A stretch of 38,291 nt of DNA, from assembly GCA_963646285.1 (NCBI GenBank), contig CAVIWF010000022.1, positions 1-38,291 on the forward strand, read 5' to 3'. Positions 1-7,588 of this stretch are shown here, in pieces (the stretch's first letter is position 1; each line of letters opens with the position of its first letter). The stretch comes from CAKUFA01 sp963646285. GTDB lineage: Bacteria; Bacillota; Clostridia; Christensenellales; Aristaeellaceae. A program made the translations under genes and the position numbers. The notes beneath the pieces are model-generated. The model made no database searches. It saw nothing but the letters and a program-made list of their open reading frames with translations, and was not told where the DNA came from.

Positions 1-26
1 CATAAGCTGTGCTTGATGCAGGGTAC

Positions 27-54
27 AAAAAATCCACCCCGTCATGGGATGGAT
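27..54 (-). terminator. Rho-independent terminator after family A cassette 1
   Basis: On the minus strand a 9-bp stem (ATCCATCCC with GGGGTGGAT) closes a 5-base loop and leads into six T's, then GTACCC. It lies just past the stop of the partner gene at 67..408. Near-identical copies occur at 2706..2733 and 11650..11676, and unrelated stems with the same TTTTTTGTACCC ending at 16821..16849 and, less exactly, 30229..30260. Confidence 0.8.
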
Positions 55-66
55 GAGGAGAAACCA

Positions 67-408
67 TTATTCGTATTCTTCTCGTAAACGTTTCTTCTCC
101 GGCAGGTAGGCTTGCCAGTTGAAGTCCGTCACTTCGATGGGTTCGTAATGCATGTATTGAAATTCCAGAAAGGGAATGCCAAACCGTCTCCCCACGGCAC
201 TGTTATATTTTTGCTGACCATCTATCAAGATGAGGTCAACGCCATCATCGCAACCCCAATAGAAGGGAAGGCCAATGATCACATCTTCGCTATGGTCTTT
301 ACAGGCTTTTTCGAAGGTGCATCGCACAGGGTAGTCGATGGCAAGGAATCTTCGCATATCCAGCACAACTTCCTTGATGCTGTTATATTGCTTATTCATG
401 GCAATCAT
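67..408 (-). CDS. Small acidic protein, putative immunity partner of family A effector 1
   Basis: A 113-residue protein of no family I recognise. Its ATG overlaps the TGA stop of the upstream effector gene (ATGA), with AAAGG five bases upstream, so the two genes are translationally coupled. It is clearly paralogous to the protein at 2746..3081: both have an N-terminal FLAID-PVRC block, a GLPF-WG block near the middle, IPFL-FQYM, and a nearly identical end from EPIEVTDFNWQ to KKRLREE. Downstream there is only a terminator. A gene pair with a diverging effector, an overlapping small partner and a shared conserved end is the layout expected of toxin and immunity. That role is inference; a co-factor or chaperone is possible. 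Confidence 0.7.
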   Translation of the reverse strand: MIAMNKQYNSIKEVVLDMRRFLAIDYPVRCTFEKACKDHSEDVIIGLPFYWGCDDGVDLILIDGQQKYNSAVGRRFGIPFLEFQYMHYEPIEVTDFNWQAYLPEKKRLREEYE

Positions 409-1031
409 CGTCCCTTTCGATCATCAGGTACAGGCCACATATGGTAGCCATCAGCCTTGGAGTAAACCGTTTCAACCGTATGGGATGCTTCAAACTCCCC
501 GGTACTCCTATTATATGCCCTGCCCACGGCATCGTTGAAAACAACATGAAACCGTGGTGAGTTAAAGGAGCCAGCAATTTCATCAAAGTTCCCTTTGCGG
601 ATTCTGTCCAGCGTTGTCGCTTCGACAGATTGAAACTTCTTCGTAAAGTAGCTTTTGGGTGTAACCTTTTTGCCGGGATTCTTCTCCTGTTCCCTTTCCG
701 TTGCATCTCTGGCGGCTTGGGGTGTCAGGTGCTGTTTCTGCTTCCATTGGTTCTGTTTGATGTTCTTTGCGCAGAACAAGTCAAGCATCTTTTCCCCCGC
801 AGGCGTTTGTGCTCCCTTGGGGCGGCTGCTTGCCTTAATAGAGTTCTGCGCCGGCTGCTGTTCTCCTTCTTCCTTGGCTGATGATGTTCTGGAAGTTCCC
901 GATTGTGCAAACTGTCCTTCCTTGTTCCGCTTGTCGTAGTAGTCCTTTGTCAGGGCATCGAAGCCGTACTTCCTGCACAGGAGAAGGACGATCTTGCGAA
1001 GAAGATCCTGAATTTCAGGGGAGAATCTCAA
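405..1031 (-). CDS. Family A effector 1, putative nuclease toxin with phage-cargo N-terminus
   Basis: A protein of about 208 residues. I place the start at a TTG preceded by AAAGGAG with 8-base spacing; longer in-frame extensions run into repeat DNA and lack a good ribosome site. Residues 1-24 form an amphipathic helix (LLRKIVLLLCRKYGF). Residues 35-41 carry the cassette motif RNKEGQF, followed by a low-complexity linker (42-115). The C-terminal domain (120-200) has KVTPKSYFT, an F-x-V strand, GRAYN and the ending GYHMWPV. The paralogue at 3081..3686 shares the same architecture. Compact C-terminal domains like this in phage cargo proteins are often BECR-type RNases (barnase/EndoU/colicin E5/RelE fold), but no catalytic set is certain here. 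The partner gene at 67..408 overlaps its stop. Confidence 0.65.
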   Translation of the reverse strand: MRFSPEIQDLLRKIVLLLCRKYGFDALTKDYYDKRNKEGQFAQSGTSRTSSAKEEGEQQPAQNSIKASSRPKGAQTPAGEKMLDLFCAKNIKQNQWKQKQHLTPQAARDATEREQEKNPGKKVTPKSYFTKKFQSVEATTLDRIRKGNFDEIAGSFNSPRFHVVFNDAVGRAYNRSTGEFEASHTVETVYSKADGYHMWPVPDDRKGR

Positions 1032-1152
1032 GGGCAGCACTCCTTTCTCGTTTGAAATGCAGAACCACAGCCCCGGAACGGGAAGCTGCACCAGCAACGT
1101 TCTTCCCGCCCCGGGGTTTAGTGGTTGGCGGTTAGCTTTCAGCAAATATCCC

Positions 1153-1201
1153 TAATTGCTAATTGCTAACTGCTCACTCCTCATTCCTCATTCCTCATTG
1201 C
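1153..1201. repeat. Seven tandem degenerate heptamers (TAATTGC/TCATTCC)
   Basis: Seven 7-bp units follow each other without a gap: TAATTGC twice, TAACTGC, TCACTCC, TCATTCC twice, TCATTGC. The array sits at the junction between a phage gene (1188..1370, whose last codons lie in it) and the start region of effector cassette A1. Related units occur at 3696..3716 and, in inverted arrangement, at 13450..13495. Confidence 0.8.
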
Positions 1202-1370
1202 TTTCCGCCTCATCCATCGCCTTCAGCTCGCCACCGCACTCAGGGCAGGTGAGGGCTAAATGGGCGGGGAAATCAAACTCGGGCAGAATCGCCATTAGCT
1301 TTTCACGCGAAAAAATATAGAATGCCCTCTCGCAATGGGGGCATATAACGGGCTGCAAATTGTTCAGCAT
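1188..1370 (-). CDS. Small zinc-ribbon phage protein
   Basis: A 60-residue protein with two CxxC knuckles (CPHC near residue 10 and CPEC near residue 42), a typical small zinc ribbon. AAGGAGG lies 10 bases before the ATG, and the gene follows the receptor-binding gene by 15 bases, so both are probably on one transcript. The last five codons fall in a heptamer repeat, so the natural C-terminus may have been altered by the repeat or by cassette insertion. Small zinc-ribbon proteins are common at the distal end of phage late operons; the function is unknown. Confidence 0.6.
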   Translation of the reverse strand: MLNNLQPVICPHCERAFYIFSREKLMAILPEFDFPAHLALTCPECGGELKAMDEAESNEE

Positions 1371-1385
1371 TGTTAGAATCCCTCC

Positions 1386-2600
1386 TTAATAAACAACACA
1401 CTCAGGGCAAATCGAATAGACGTTATCACAGTCGTACCACATAGGAAAACCGTTACTAGGCACAAAAGCACAAGCACACCCTGCTGAAGTCTGGGACGTA
1501 GAGTCCAGTAACCAGTAGGAAGCATAGGAAGTCGTATCACCGACCGGGTATTTATATACGCTCAAAAAGTTTTTAGCATAAGCAGGCAGTTTCGGTGCAC
1601 TCGAGTTACCATCAAATCCAAACAGGTCTTTCATATACGGCGTGAAGAAGGTGTCCTTAACCGTATAGACACTGCCTGGATCGCGTCCTTCGCTCCATAG
1701 CTGGTTGGCGATGAGATTGGTATCCACCGCACCAATTGCCCTATAGAATTCCTTGTCCAACCCGTTCAAAAAGCCAGCCTTGCTGTTAAAGCTGGCAGGC
1801 AGATCAAATACTGATTGCTTGCTCCACCATTTTCCAGCAGCCGAGGAGCTGTTCAGCCACTGACGGGCGTCACTGGCAGCCCAGTCGCCGCTGCCAGAAT
1901 GACTGCAGAATGTACAATTAAACTGGCCGACCAGGTTTACACAGTATGCCTTGGCTGTGAAAGTAGTTGTGCCAAGCGCTGTGCCTTCACTGCCCTCGGT
2001 CACAACCAGGTCGGTTTCCAGCGCATTGCCGCTGGCGTCGTAGGTGGTAATGGTACCTTTAGTAATGCCCGCCTTATCTTTCGTGCCATATGCACCAACG
2101 GTGCTGTGCCGCCAGCCGCCTCTGTATAGAATCGCCTTCGTGGTGGTGAACTGATAGGTACCATCAGTGCCTGTACTGCCATCTCCATAATTGTACTGGC
2201 TCTTATACAGCGTAAAATTATACGTCCCTGCGGGCAGAGCGGTTGTCCCCGTGTTCGCCCACAGCATTTCCGCTGCGTCAAAGGCAATACCCGGGATGGT
2301 GTCGTGCATCAGCAGGGTCATGGTGGGGGCGGATTCATCATCCGGGTTCTTGTGCCAGTTGTGCGCCACCACGTCAAACACCAGGTCGCCATACTCGCTG
2401 TGGGGCACCGTGATCTGGCTGCCTACAGGATATGCCAGCTCGCCCAGGCCGCTGCGCACCAGCCGTGCCATGGTGGTAGGGTTGTTCAGGTCACCAGCGT
2501 TGCTGATGGCCAGGAGGCCCAGACGATTGTTGGTCGTCTTCAGGGTGCCATTGAGATTCTTCAGGGTGTCGTTCATGTTGCCCAGCAAAATATTGCTCAT
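1386..2600 (-). CDS. Putative receptor-binding tail protein, DUF6273-like C-terminus
   Basis: A 404-residue protein with AAGGAGG ahead of the ATG. The N-terminal 45 residues (LGNMNDTLKNLNGTLKTTNNRL) look like a trimerising helix. The remainder has the layout of DUF6273-type surface domains: ARQWLNSSSAAGKWW around residue 240, then YWLLDS and a glycine/aromatic-rich end. It lies after the endolysin and holin in the phage late operon, where adhesins and host-range proteins often sit. The last 47 codons are odd: about 34 end in T or C and five encode Cys, unlike the G/C-ending codons of the rest of the gene. This is compatible with a variable region of a diversity-generating retroelement, but no reverse transcriptase or template repeat is in the window. 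Function is inferred from context. Confidence 0.6.
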   Translation of the reverse strand: MSNILLGNMNDTLKNLNGTLKTTNNRLGLLAISNAGDLNNPTTMARLVRSGLGELAYPVGSQITVPHSEYGDLVFDVVAHNWHKNPDDESAPTMTLLMHDTIPGIAFDAAEMLWANTGTTALPAGTYNFTLYKSQYNYGDGSTGTDGTYQFTTTKAILYRGGWRHSTVGAYGTKDKAGITKGTITTYDASGNALETDLVVTEGSEGTALGTTTFTAKAYCVNLVGQFNCTFCSHSGSGDWAASDARQWLNSSSAAGKWWSKQSVFDLPASFNSKAGFLNGLDKEFYRAIGAVDTNLIANQLWSEGRDPGSVYTVKDTFFTPYMKDLFGFDGNSSAPKLPAYAKNFLSVYKYPVGDTTSYASYWLLDSTSQTSAGCACAFVPSNGFPMWYDCDNVYSICPECVVY

Positions 2601-2705
2601 GTGTTTCCTCCTTCATTGATCAAGCATCATTGTTCACAGGGGATTCCATCAAAGACACGGGGCTCGGATCATTCCTTTGTCCTCCTGTTCTTTATTTTTG
2701 GGTAC

Positions 2706-2733
2706 AAAAAATCCACCCCGTCATGGGATGGAT
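2706..2733 (-). terminator. Rho-independent terminator after family A cassette 2
   Basis: Essentially the same stem-loop as at 27..54, followed on the minus strand by six T's and GTACCC. It lies 12 bases past the partner gene at 2746..3081. Between it and the receptor-binding gene is a 7-codon ORF with a strong AGGAGG site (ATG at about 2664), probably the stub of a lost gene. Confidence 0.85.
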
Positions 2734-2745
2734 GCGGGAAAACCA

Positions 2746-3081
2746 TTATTCGTCTTCTTCTCGTAAGCGTTTCTTCTCCGGCAGGTAGGCTTGCCAGTTG
2801 AAGTCCGTCACTTCGATAGGTTCGTAGTCCATGTACTGGAAGTCCAGAAAGGGAATCTCGCAGCGCATTCCTTGCGCATCTGGACGGCGAGGGTGACGAA
2901 TGAGAATCATCTCCACCGAATACTCCAAGCCCCAGCAGAAGGGGAGACCATCTATCACATCATTGGTACCGTCCATGAAATAGCACCGCACCGGCCGATC
3001 AATGGCAAGGAACGCATCCTGAGCTTGAAGAACTTCACGTGCAGTGGAAAAGGTATGCTTGGAATTGCGCACTCTTGCCAT
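2746..3081 (-). CDS. Small acidic protein, putative immunity partner of family A effector 2
   Basis: A 111-residue protein. I chose the ATG whose A is the last base of the upstream effector's TAA stop, with AAGGA eight bases before it; this gives the same length as its paralogue at 67..408 (113 residues). The C-terminal 25 residues of the two are almost identical while the N-terminal half has diverged, which fits partners that have adapted to different toxins but share a scaffold or recombination tract. No catalytic motif, signal peptide or membrane segment is visible. The immunity role is inferred from gene order, overlap and co-variation with the effector. Confidence 0.7.
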   Translation of the reverse strand: MARVRNSKHTFSTAREVLQAQDAFLAIDRPVRCYFMDGTNDVIDGLPFCWGLEYSVEMILIRHPRRPDAQGMRCEIPFLDFQYMDYEPIEVTDFNWQAYLPEKKRLREEDE

Positions 3082-3686
3082 TAGCTTTTTCCTTCTTTCT
3101 TTCGTGCAGGCCACATGTGGTAGCCGTTCTTGTGGGAATACACCACTTCCACCACGTTGGTTGGGAAGTCCTTTGTCCCGCTCTCATTATAGGCGATGCC
3201 GACATTCCGGTCAAGGCTGACTTGGAAGCGTGTATCTCCACTGCGGACAATAATTTCATCGAACTGATTGTCTCGAATTTTGCCGATGATCTCATCACAA
3301 AGGGGATTAAACTCTTCCGTAAAGTAACTTTTGGGCATCACTTTCGCTCCGGGATTGGCCTTCTGCTCCTTTTTGGTTGCCGCTTCAGCACTTTTCTTGT
3401 CCATGTGCTGCGCTTGAGCGGCAGAATTCACCTTGTGGGGTTCCTTCAGGATTTTTCGGCGCATCTTTTTCCCTTCTTGCGATACTGCACTGGCAGAGGC
3501 TCCCTCCTTGGCAGACGACTGCGCCGAAGACGTGCCGGAAGCATTCGTTTCGGTAAATCGACCGTCCTTGCCGTGATTTTTGTTGAAGTCTTCGGTCAGG
3601 TCGTTAAACCCGTACTTCCTGCACAAAAGAAGGACAATTTTGCGAAGAAGCTCCAACACATCCTGGGAAAACTTCAAAAGCACCAC
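3081..3686 (-). CDS. Family A effector 2, putative nuclease toxin with phage-cargo N-terminus
   Basis: About 201 residues. The start is GTG (either of two adjacent GTGs) just after GGGAGGGGGG. It is a clear paralogue of the effector at 405..1031: LLRKIVLLLCRKYGF at residues 13-27, cassette motif HGKDGRF near 40, Ser/Ala/Glu-rich linker, then KVMPKSYFT, a strand with RFQV, GIAYN, and the end NGYHMWPA. The N-terminal helix and the C-terminal GYHMWP tail are the best conserved parts, while the linker and the region before GIAYN differ. The cassette lies between holin (3724..4059) and the receptor-binding gene. A BECR-like RNase fold is possible but unproven. Confidence 0.65.
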   Translation of the reverse strand: MVLLKFSQDVLELLRKIVLLLCRKYGFNDLTEDFNKNHGKDGRFTETNASGTSSAQSSAKEGASASAVSQEGKKMRRKILKEPHKVNSAAQAQHMDKKSAEAATKKEQKANPGAKVMPKSYFTEEFNPLCDEIIGKIRDNQFDEIIVRSGDTRFQVSLDRNVGIAYNESGTKDFPTNVVEVVYSHKNGYHMWPARKKEGKS

Positions 3687-3695
3687 CCCCCTCCC

Positions 3696-3716
3696 TCATT
3701 GCTAATTGCTAATTGC
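3696..3716. repeat. Three tandem heptamers (TCATTGC, TAATTGC x2)
   Basis: Three exact-register 7-bp units of the same family as 1153..1201. They lie in the short gap between the holin-like gene and the start of effector A2, the position equivalent to that of the array before effector A1. Confidence 0.75.
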
Positions 3717-3723
3717 TACCCCC

Positions 3724-4059
3724 TCATGCGTGGTCACTCCTTCGTACCTCTCCCGTGTGGGGATTGCGGATGGGCAGCCGCTTCACCTGCTCCATGACCC
3801 GCTCCGCACTGCCGTTGCCACCTAGGGCTTTATACGGCTTGTACAGGTAATCGTTGAGATTCTCATACTCGTCTGACGTGATCCACCCTGCTTCAATGGC
3901 TTTTTCGCCCTCCTTGATGATCAGGTCATGGGCAATGCCCCGCATCAGCTGCCGGTTGCCGTCCCGCTTGTCCCGGCGTGCTTGCAGGTATGCCCAGAAT
4001 CCGTTACTTGCCAGCACCGTTAACAGCACGGCAATGATCTGCTGCACCCACAAATCCAT
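3724..4059 (-). CDS. Holin-like phage membrane protein
   Basis: A 111-residue protein with one N-terminal membrane segment (about residues 5-26, IIAVLLTVLASNGFWAYL), then a charged cytoplasmic part with DEYENLNDYLYKPYKALGGNG and a VKRLPI end. These blocks recur in small proteins next to endolysins in Clostridia prophages. The ATG overlaps the endolysin stop, so the two lysis genes are coupled. I infer that it is the holin or a holin-associated lysis protein. A single membrane span would make it a class III holin. Confidence 0.65.
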   Translation of the reverse strand: MDLWVQQIIAVLLTVLASNGFWAYLQARRDKRDGNRQLMRGIAHDLIIKEGEKAIEAGWITSDEYENLNDYLYKPYKALGGNGSAERVMEQVKRLPIRNPHTGEVRRSDHA

Positions 4060-4859
4060 CAGCCCACGCCCCCTTCCAGTGCCTGGACCCGCTCTTCCAG
4101 TTTCGTGACTCGCTGAAGCAGCTCCGCCAGCGTGGTGGTGTCCGTCTCCGTGCCGCTGTCCGCACTGGTCAGGTACCGGCTCATCATGTAGCCCGTCAAG
4201 CCGTCATACTTGACCATGCTCCACTCGCTGCCCCTGCTTACCACGTCCACCGTTGCCCCCACCGGCACCCGATCCACAAGGTTGGATGTGATGCTCGGCT
4301 TCACCCGCATGTTCACCGTGGTTCCGCTGGATGCTGTTACCGTTGCCTTTTCCATGGTGGTTGTCCCTTCTTCCTGCTTCGGCGTTGTGTCCTCATCGCC
4401 GTAGTCGATATGTAGCCCATAGCCCACATAATCCCAGCCGTTTCGTGCGGTCAGGGCAGAGGACACGAACCCGGTCTCGCTGCTCTGTGCGTTCAGCACC
4501 TGCGTCCCGCTTGCGTCCACAAGCCCCACGTGATAGTAGTCCCGCACGTCCCCGGTGTAGCTCTTCCCGCCTTGGCGGTACTTCTCCGGCAGGGCATACC
4601 CCTTTTCAGCGGGTTCCCGTGCCTTGAAGGCAATCATGCCCGGCCGGGCGGATGTGATGGGCAGCAGCTGCATGGCTTCGTTTCTTGCCATGTAGTTGCT
4701 GCCATGGTACAGGTCAATCTTTTGGGTGTTGTAGGCATAAACAAAGGCGCCGCTGCAATCAACGGTGCCTTTTTCAGCCCCTCCGGCCTTGTAGCTCCAG
4801 TGCTCGTCCAGCATTTGCTGAAACAGGGCAAGGAGTTCATCCTTTGCAATGGTTTTCAC
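4059..4859 (-). CDS. Phage endolysin, NlpC/P60-type peptidase with SH3b domain
   Basis: 266 residues from a GTG start with AAGGAG eight bases upstream; longer in-frame starts would overlap the tail-fibre region without a ribosome site. The NlpC/P60-type papain fold covers residues 1-155, with catalytic Cys in VDCSGAF (Cys35) and His in YYHVGLVD (His110). An SH3b cell-wall-binding domain follows (about 172-231, VNMRVKPSITSNLVDRVP, GLTGYMMSRYL), then a short coiled coil (243-262). It would cleave peptidoglycan stem peptides at lysis. It is followed directly by the holin-like gene. Confidence 0.85.
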   Translation of the reverse strand: MKTIAKDELLALFQQMLDEHWSYKAGGAEKGTVDCSGAFVYAYNTQKIDLYHGSNYMARNEAMQLLPITSARPGMIAFKAREPAEKGYALPEKYRQGGKSYTGDVRDYYHVGLVDASGTQVLNAQSSETGFVSSALTARNGWDYVGYGLHIDYGDEDTTPKQEEGTTTMEKATVTASSGTTVNMRVKPSITSNLVDRVPVGATVDVVSRGSEWSMVKYDGLTGYMMSRYLTSADSGTETDTTTLAELLQRVTKLEERVQALEGGVG

Positions 4860-5058
4860 GTTTGCATCTCCTTCTTGGTCTCTCCTTTGGCGGTTGATTT
4901 GCATTTGTATCCCAGAGGGCTTGACCATCGCCCTTGGGGAACCTTCGCCGCCCCTTCGGAAGCGGCTTGGTTTCTGATGATGGTTCGCAGGGGGTTTGAT
5001 CGTCCTTTCCTGCACGCCGCAGGCCTTCCTCCATGAAGAAGCCCTTGTAGCCGTTCAT
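4837..5058 (-). CDS. Possible small coupled phage ORF
   Basis: A 73-codon ORF whose ATG overlaps the tail-fibre stop (CGATGA) and whose end overlaps the endolysin start. The product is very basic and Pro/Lys/Arg-rich after an opening MNGYKGFFMEEGL, with no recognised domain. The overlap with the upstream stop argues for translation, while the composition argues for a leader or a non-functional tail of the region. Low confidence. Confidence 0.35.
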   Translation of the reverse strand: MNGYKGFFMEEGLRRAGKDDQTPCEPSSETKPLPKGRRRFPKGDGQALWDTNANQPPKERPRRRCKRENHCKG

Positions 5059-5819
5059 CGGAACAGGGCTCCGTCAATGTAGCCGGTGATTTTCAGCCCG
5101 GCAAAGGTGGGGGTGGAGGCGGCGGTCAGGCTTTGGGTCACACGGTCGCCCAGGGTATCAAGGGCTTGCTTGTCTTCCTTGGACAGGAAGCCATCGGCGG
5201 CCGTGGTGGCGTTGTCGTGCCGGTGGTCAGCAGCGGCGTAATAGGCCACCCCGTGCCCTCCAAGGGTCAGGGCATCCCCGGTAATGTCGCAGGGCAGCTT
5301 CCCATCATCATTCAGCCGCAGCAGCTTCCCGGCCTCCGCCTCCGTCACCGCATCATCTGCCGGCAGCAGGGCGGAAGGGGTAATGGTGACGCTTACCGTC
5401 TCCCCGGTGCCGAAAAGGAAGGGCACGTCATAGGTGCGCTGGACGGACGAATCTGCCGCCGCCAGAATCAAATCCGGGAACTTGCCGAAGGTCAGGTAGG
5501 AGAAGAGGATGGAAGCCGTTTCCCCTTCCAGGCAGGCGTATAAGCCCAACTCTTCAATGTAGGTGCTGGCCTGCACCTGATCGTTCCAGTACTGGACGGT
5601 GACCATCAGGTTGCCGCTGCCGTCCATGCGCCTGCCTGCCACTTCTGCATCGTCGTAGTAGGTCATCAGGTCGGTGTAGGTGCTTAAATCATCCCCATCC
5701 GGGGCTAGGCCTGTGCCGATCTTCGCCCCGGTGAAGGTGACGGCTTTCCCCTCTGCCAGGGATCGGGCAATCAGCGCCGCCCCCTTGGCCGTCAGGGTGT
5801 TTTCAATGTTCCTTGCCAT
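5055..5819 (-). CDS. Tail fibre protein with DUF3751-like N-terminus
   Basis: 254 residues from an ATG with AAGGAGG seven bases upstream. The first 160 residues (LTAKGAALIARSLAEGKAVTFTGAKIGTG, then a strand-rich segment) match the phage tail-collar fibre N-terminal domain that attaches fibres to the baseplate. A DHRHDNATTAADGFLSKEDKQALDTL segment, a common fibre linker, follows at about 200-230. The C-terminus is short, ending soon after the linker, so the receptor-binding part is minimal or lost; the separate protein at 1386..2600 may supply it. It follows the XkdU-like gene directly, as XkdV does in PBSX. Confidence 0.8.
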   Translation of the reverse strand: MARNIENTLTAKGAALIARSLAEGKAVTFTGAKIGTGLAPDGDDLSTYTDLMTYYDDAEVAGRRMDGSGNLMVTVQYWNDQVQASTYIEELGLYACLEGETASILFSYLTFGKFPDLILAAADSSVQRTYDVPFLFGTGETVSVTITPSALLPADDAVTEAEAGKLLRLNDDGKLPCDITGDALTLGGHGVAYYAAADHRHDNATTAADGFLSKEDKQALDTLGDRVTQSLTAASTPTFAGLKITGYIDGALFR

Positions 5820-5833
5820 GGTCAATCCTCCTT

Positions 5834-6403
5834 TTATGCGTCAATTCTGGTGAACACGATATGCCCGGCCTGATACACGCCGGACTGAACAATAATGTCC
5901 GTGGATACAAGGGTTTCCGGGATCTCATAGGTCATGGTCACCCCCGCCGGATGGGGGATCATGAGTCCGGCATTGATCATCTCCGCCTGAATCTCCGTGA
6001 ACATGCCGCGAATGACCACATTGATGCTCATGTCCTGCTTGTCTTCCAGGGTGATACCGAAAGCGGGGAACACCACGCTGAAGATATTGGATGCAGATTC
6101 GTTGGTACCGTCCCACATGTTCTGCGCCACAGCGGCACGGATGAGCAGGCGATAGTCTTCATCCCCCAGGGTGCGGGAAGCGGATACCGGGGCAAAGGGC
6201 AGGATGCGGGACACGCCTACCATGCTGCCCAGCATGTCCAGCTGCGGACCCACGGCGGTATCCAGTGCAAAGGTGGTGGTGAAGTCTTCCAGCATGGTCA
6301 TCATGTCCGTGGCCTGGGTCAGAATCATTTGCAGGAAGGCCAGCCACTTGGGCTTGCTCCGGTTCCAGCTGGGGGCAAGTTCTTCATAGGGCAGGGTTGT
6401 CAT
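5834..6403 (-). CDS. xkdU: Baseplate protein, XkdU/YmfQ type
   Basis: 189 residues. The N-terminus, with LPPSWN-like LAPSWNRSKPKWLAFLQMI, and LDMLGSMVGVSRILPFAP match the YmfQ/XkdU (DUF2313) family, the counterpart of Mu gp48 and P2 gpI. The C-terminus carries a G-I-T-L-E segment and PHPAGVTMTYEI, the usual family ending. These proteins sit between the baseplate wedge J protein and the fibre. The ATG starts immediately after the XkdT stop. Confidence 0.85.
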   Translation of the reverse strand: MTTLPYEELAPSWNRSKPKWLAFLQMILTQATDMMTMLEDFTTTFALDTAVGPQLDMLGSMVGVSRILPFAPVSASRTLGDEDYRLLIRAAVAQNMWDGTNESASNIFSVVFPAFGITLEDKQDMSINVVIRGMFTEIQAEMINAGLMIPHPAGVTMTYEIPETLVSTDIIVQSGVYQAGHIVFTRIDA

Positions 6404-7588
6404 TTATTCCACCACCTTCAACAGGATATGGGCGGCATCTGTGGATAACTGTTCATTATAAGCCGCCGTAATAGCATCCCCGGTGGCGGACTGGGAAGCG
6501 GTCTGGGCTGTCAGGCTGGTGACCGCAAAGGCCGGGGTGGACGTGCCGCAGGCGGTAAAAATCACCCCGTACAGGGTGGACACAATCAAGGGCTTGCCAA
6601 TGCCCAGGGACGTGACGGAAGCTGTGACAGCCGCCTTGATGGCTGCCTGCATGGTGTCGCTGTCCCAACCGTCCAGCTGCTTCAGGGTGATGTTCACGGT
6701 TACCGGCACGGCAGTGGGACGGGTAAAGCCCATGGTGTTCTTGTTGCCCCATTCATCCGTGTACACGGCGGAAGAAGAACCGTAGGTCTTCACTCCCGGG
6801 GACTTCTTCAGGTACAGGGTTTTGGCAATATCGGCATCACTGCCCCCGTCCACCACAGCGCACACGGAATGAGCAGGCAGGCCGTTGGCATCCTCTTCCC
6901 CTTCGGCATTCTCCAGCACGGACACGTACTGCACCCCGTCCAGATCCGCCAGGGCGGAACGCAAGCCGTCCAGAATGCCCCGGCTGGGCAGAGATACGGA
7001 CAGGCTCCGCCGCTCCCGGACGGCGGCATCCGTTTCCACATCTCTGCCGGGGGTGGAAGACGCCGCATTGGTGACGCTGTTCCACGTGCTGGTGGGGGTG
7101 TGAATAGTGGTAATGGTGCCGGCAGGGGCAAGGATGGCCCCGGCAGTCAGGCAGGCGGCAGAAGCCTCGGCCTTGCCATCCTCCCCAAGGGTTACGGCGG
7201 TCGGAATTCGCCACAGGAAGCCCTGGTCATCCCTGGCCTGCATCCCGGCAGGCAGCACCGCCCCCGGTGCCCCGGTCAGGGTCAGGGTCACAGTGCCATA
7301 GGTGGCAGACCGCCGCCGAATGCCGTTTAAGGGCAGCAGCAAATCCAGCGCATTGCCGGATGCATAATTGGGGTCACGGGCATTGTATACATCCGTGACG
7401 GCGGCGGTCAGGTCGTCCACCGCCCTTGCAAACAGGGACAGCAGCTGATAATCCTTGCTGTCTGCTTCCAGGTATACATCCGTGCCGAAAATCTGCTTGT
7501 AGCCTGCCAGGAGGCTTTCCATCCGCTCTTCATAGGTGGGGATGTGCATCCCTGATGCGTCAAGATATGGCGACGTATAGGGCATCAC
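6404..7588 (-). CDS. xkdT: Baseplate J family protein, XkdT type
   Basis: 394 residues (GTG at 7588 or ATG at 7585). The N-terminal YEERMESLLAGYKQIFG and ARDPNYASGNALDLLLPLNGIRR are typical of the baseplate J family, with the signature GTVTLTLTGAPGAVLPAGMQARDDQGFLWR near residue 100. The central D-G-V-Q-Y-V-S-V-L-E-N and the C-terminal YGVIFTACGTSTPAFAVTSL complete the fold. J proteins form the baseplate wedge of contractile tails. It overlaps the XkdS gene by 29 bases. Confidence 0.9.
   Translation of the reverse strand: MMPYTSPYLDASGMHIPTYEERMESLLAGYKQIFGTDVYLEADSKDYQLLSLFARAVDDLTAAVTDVYNARDPNYASGNALDLLLPLNGIRRRSATYGTVTLTLTGAPGAVLPAGMQARDDQGFLWRIPTAVTLGEDGKAEASAACLTAGAILAPAGTITTIHTPTSTWNSVTNAASSTPGRDVETDAAVRERRSLSVSLPSRGILDGLRSALADLDGVQYVSVLENAEGEEDANGLPAHSVCAVVDGGSDADIAKTLYLKKSPGVKTYGSSSAVYTDEWGNKNTMGFTRPTAVPVTVNITLKQLDGWDSDTMQAAIKAAVTASVTSLGIGKPLIVSTLYGVIFTACGTSTPAFAVTSLTAQTASQSATGDAITAAYNEQLSTDAAHILLKVVE

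Noticed and set aside
1153..1201. CRISPR-like array
   Set aside because: Units are 7 bp with no spacers and no cas genes nearby; this is a simple tandem repeat.
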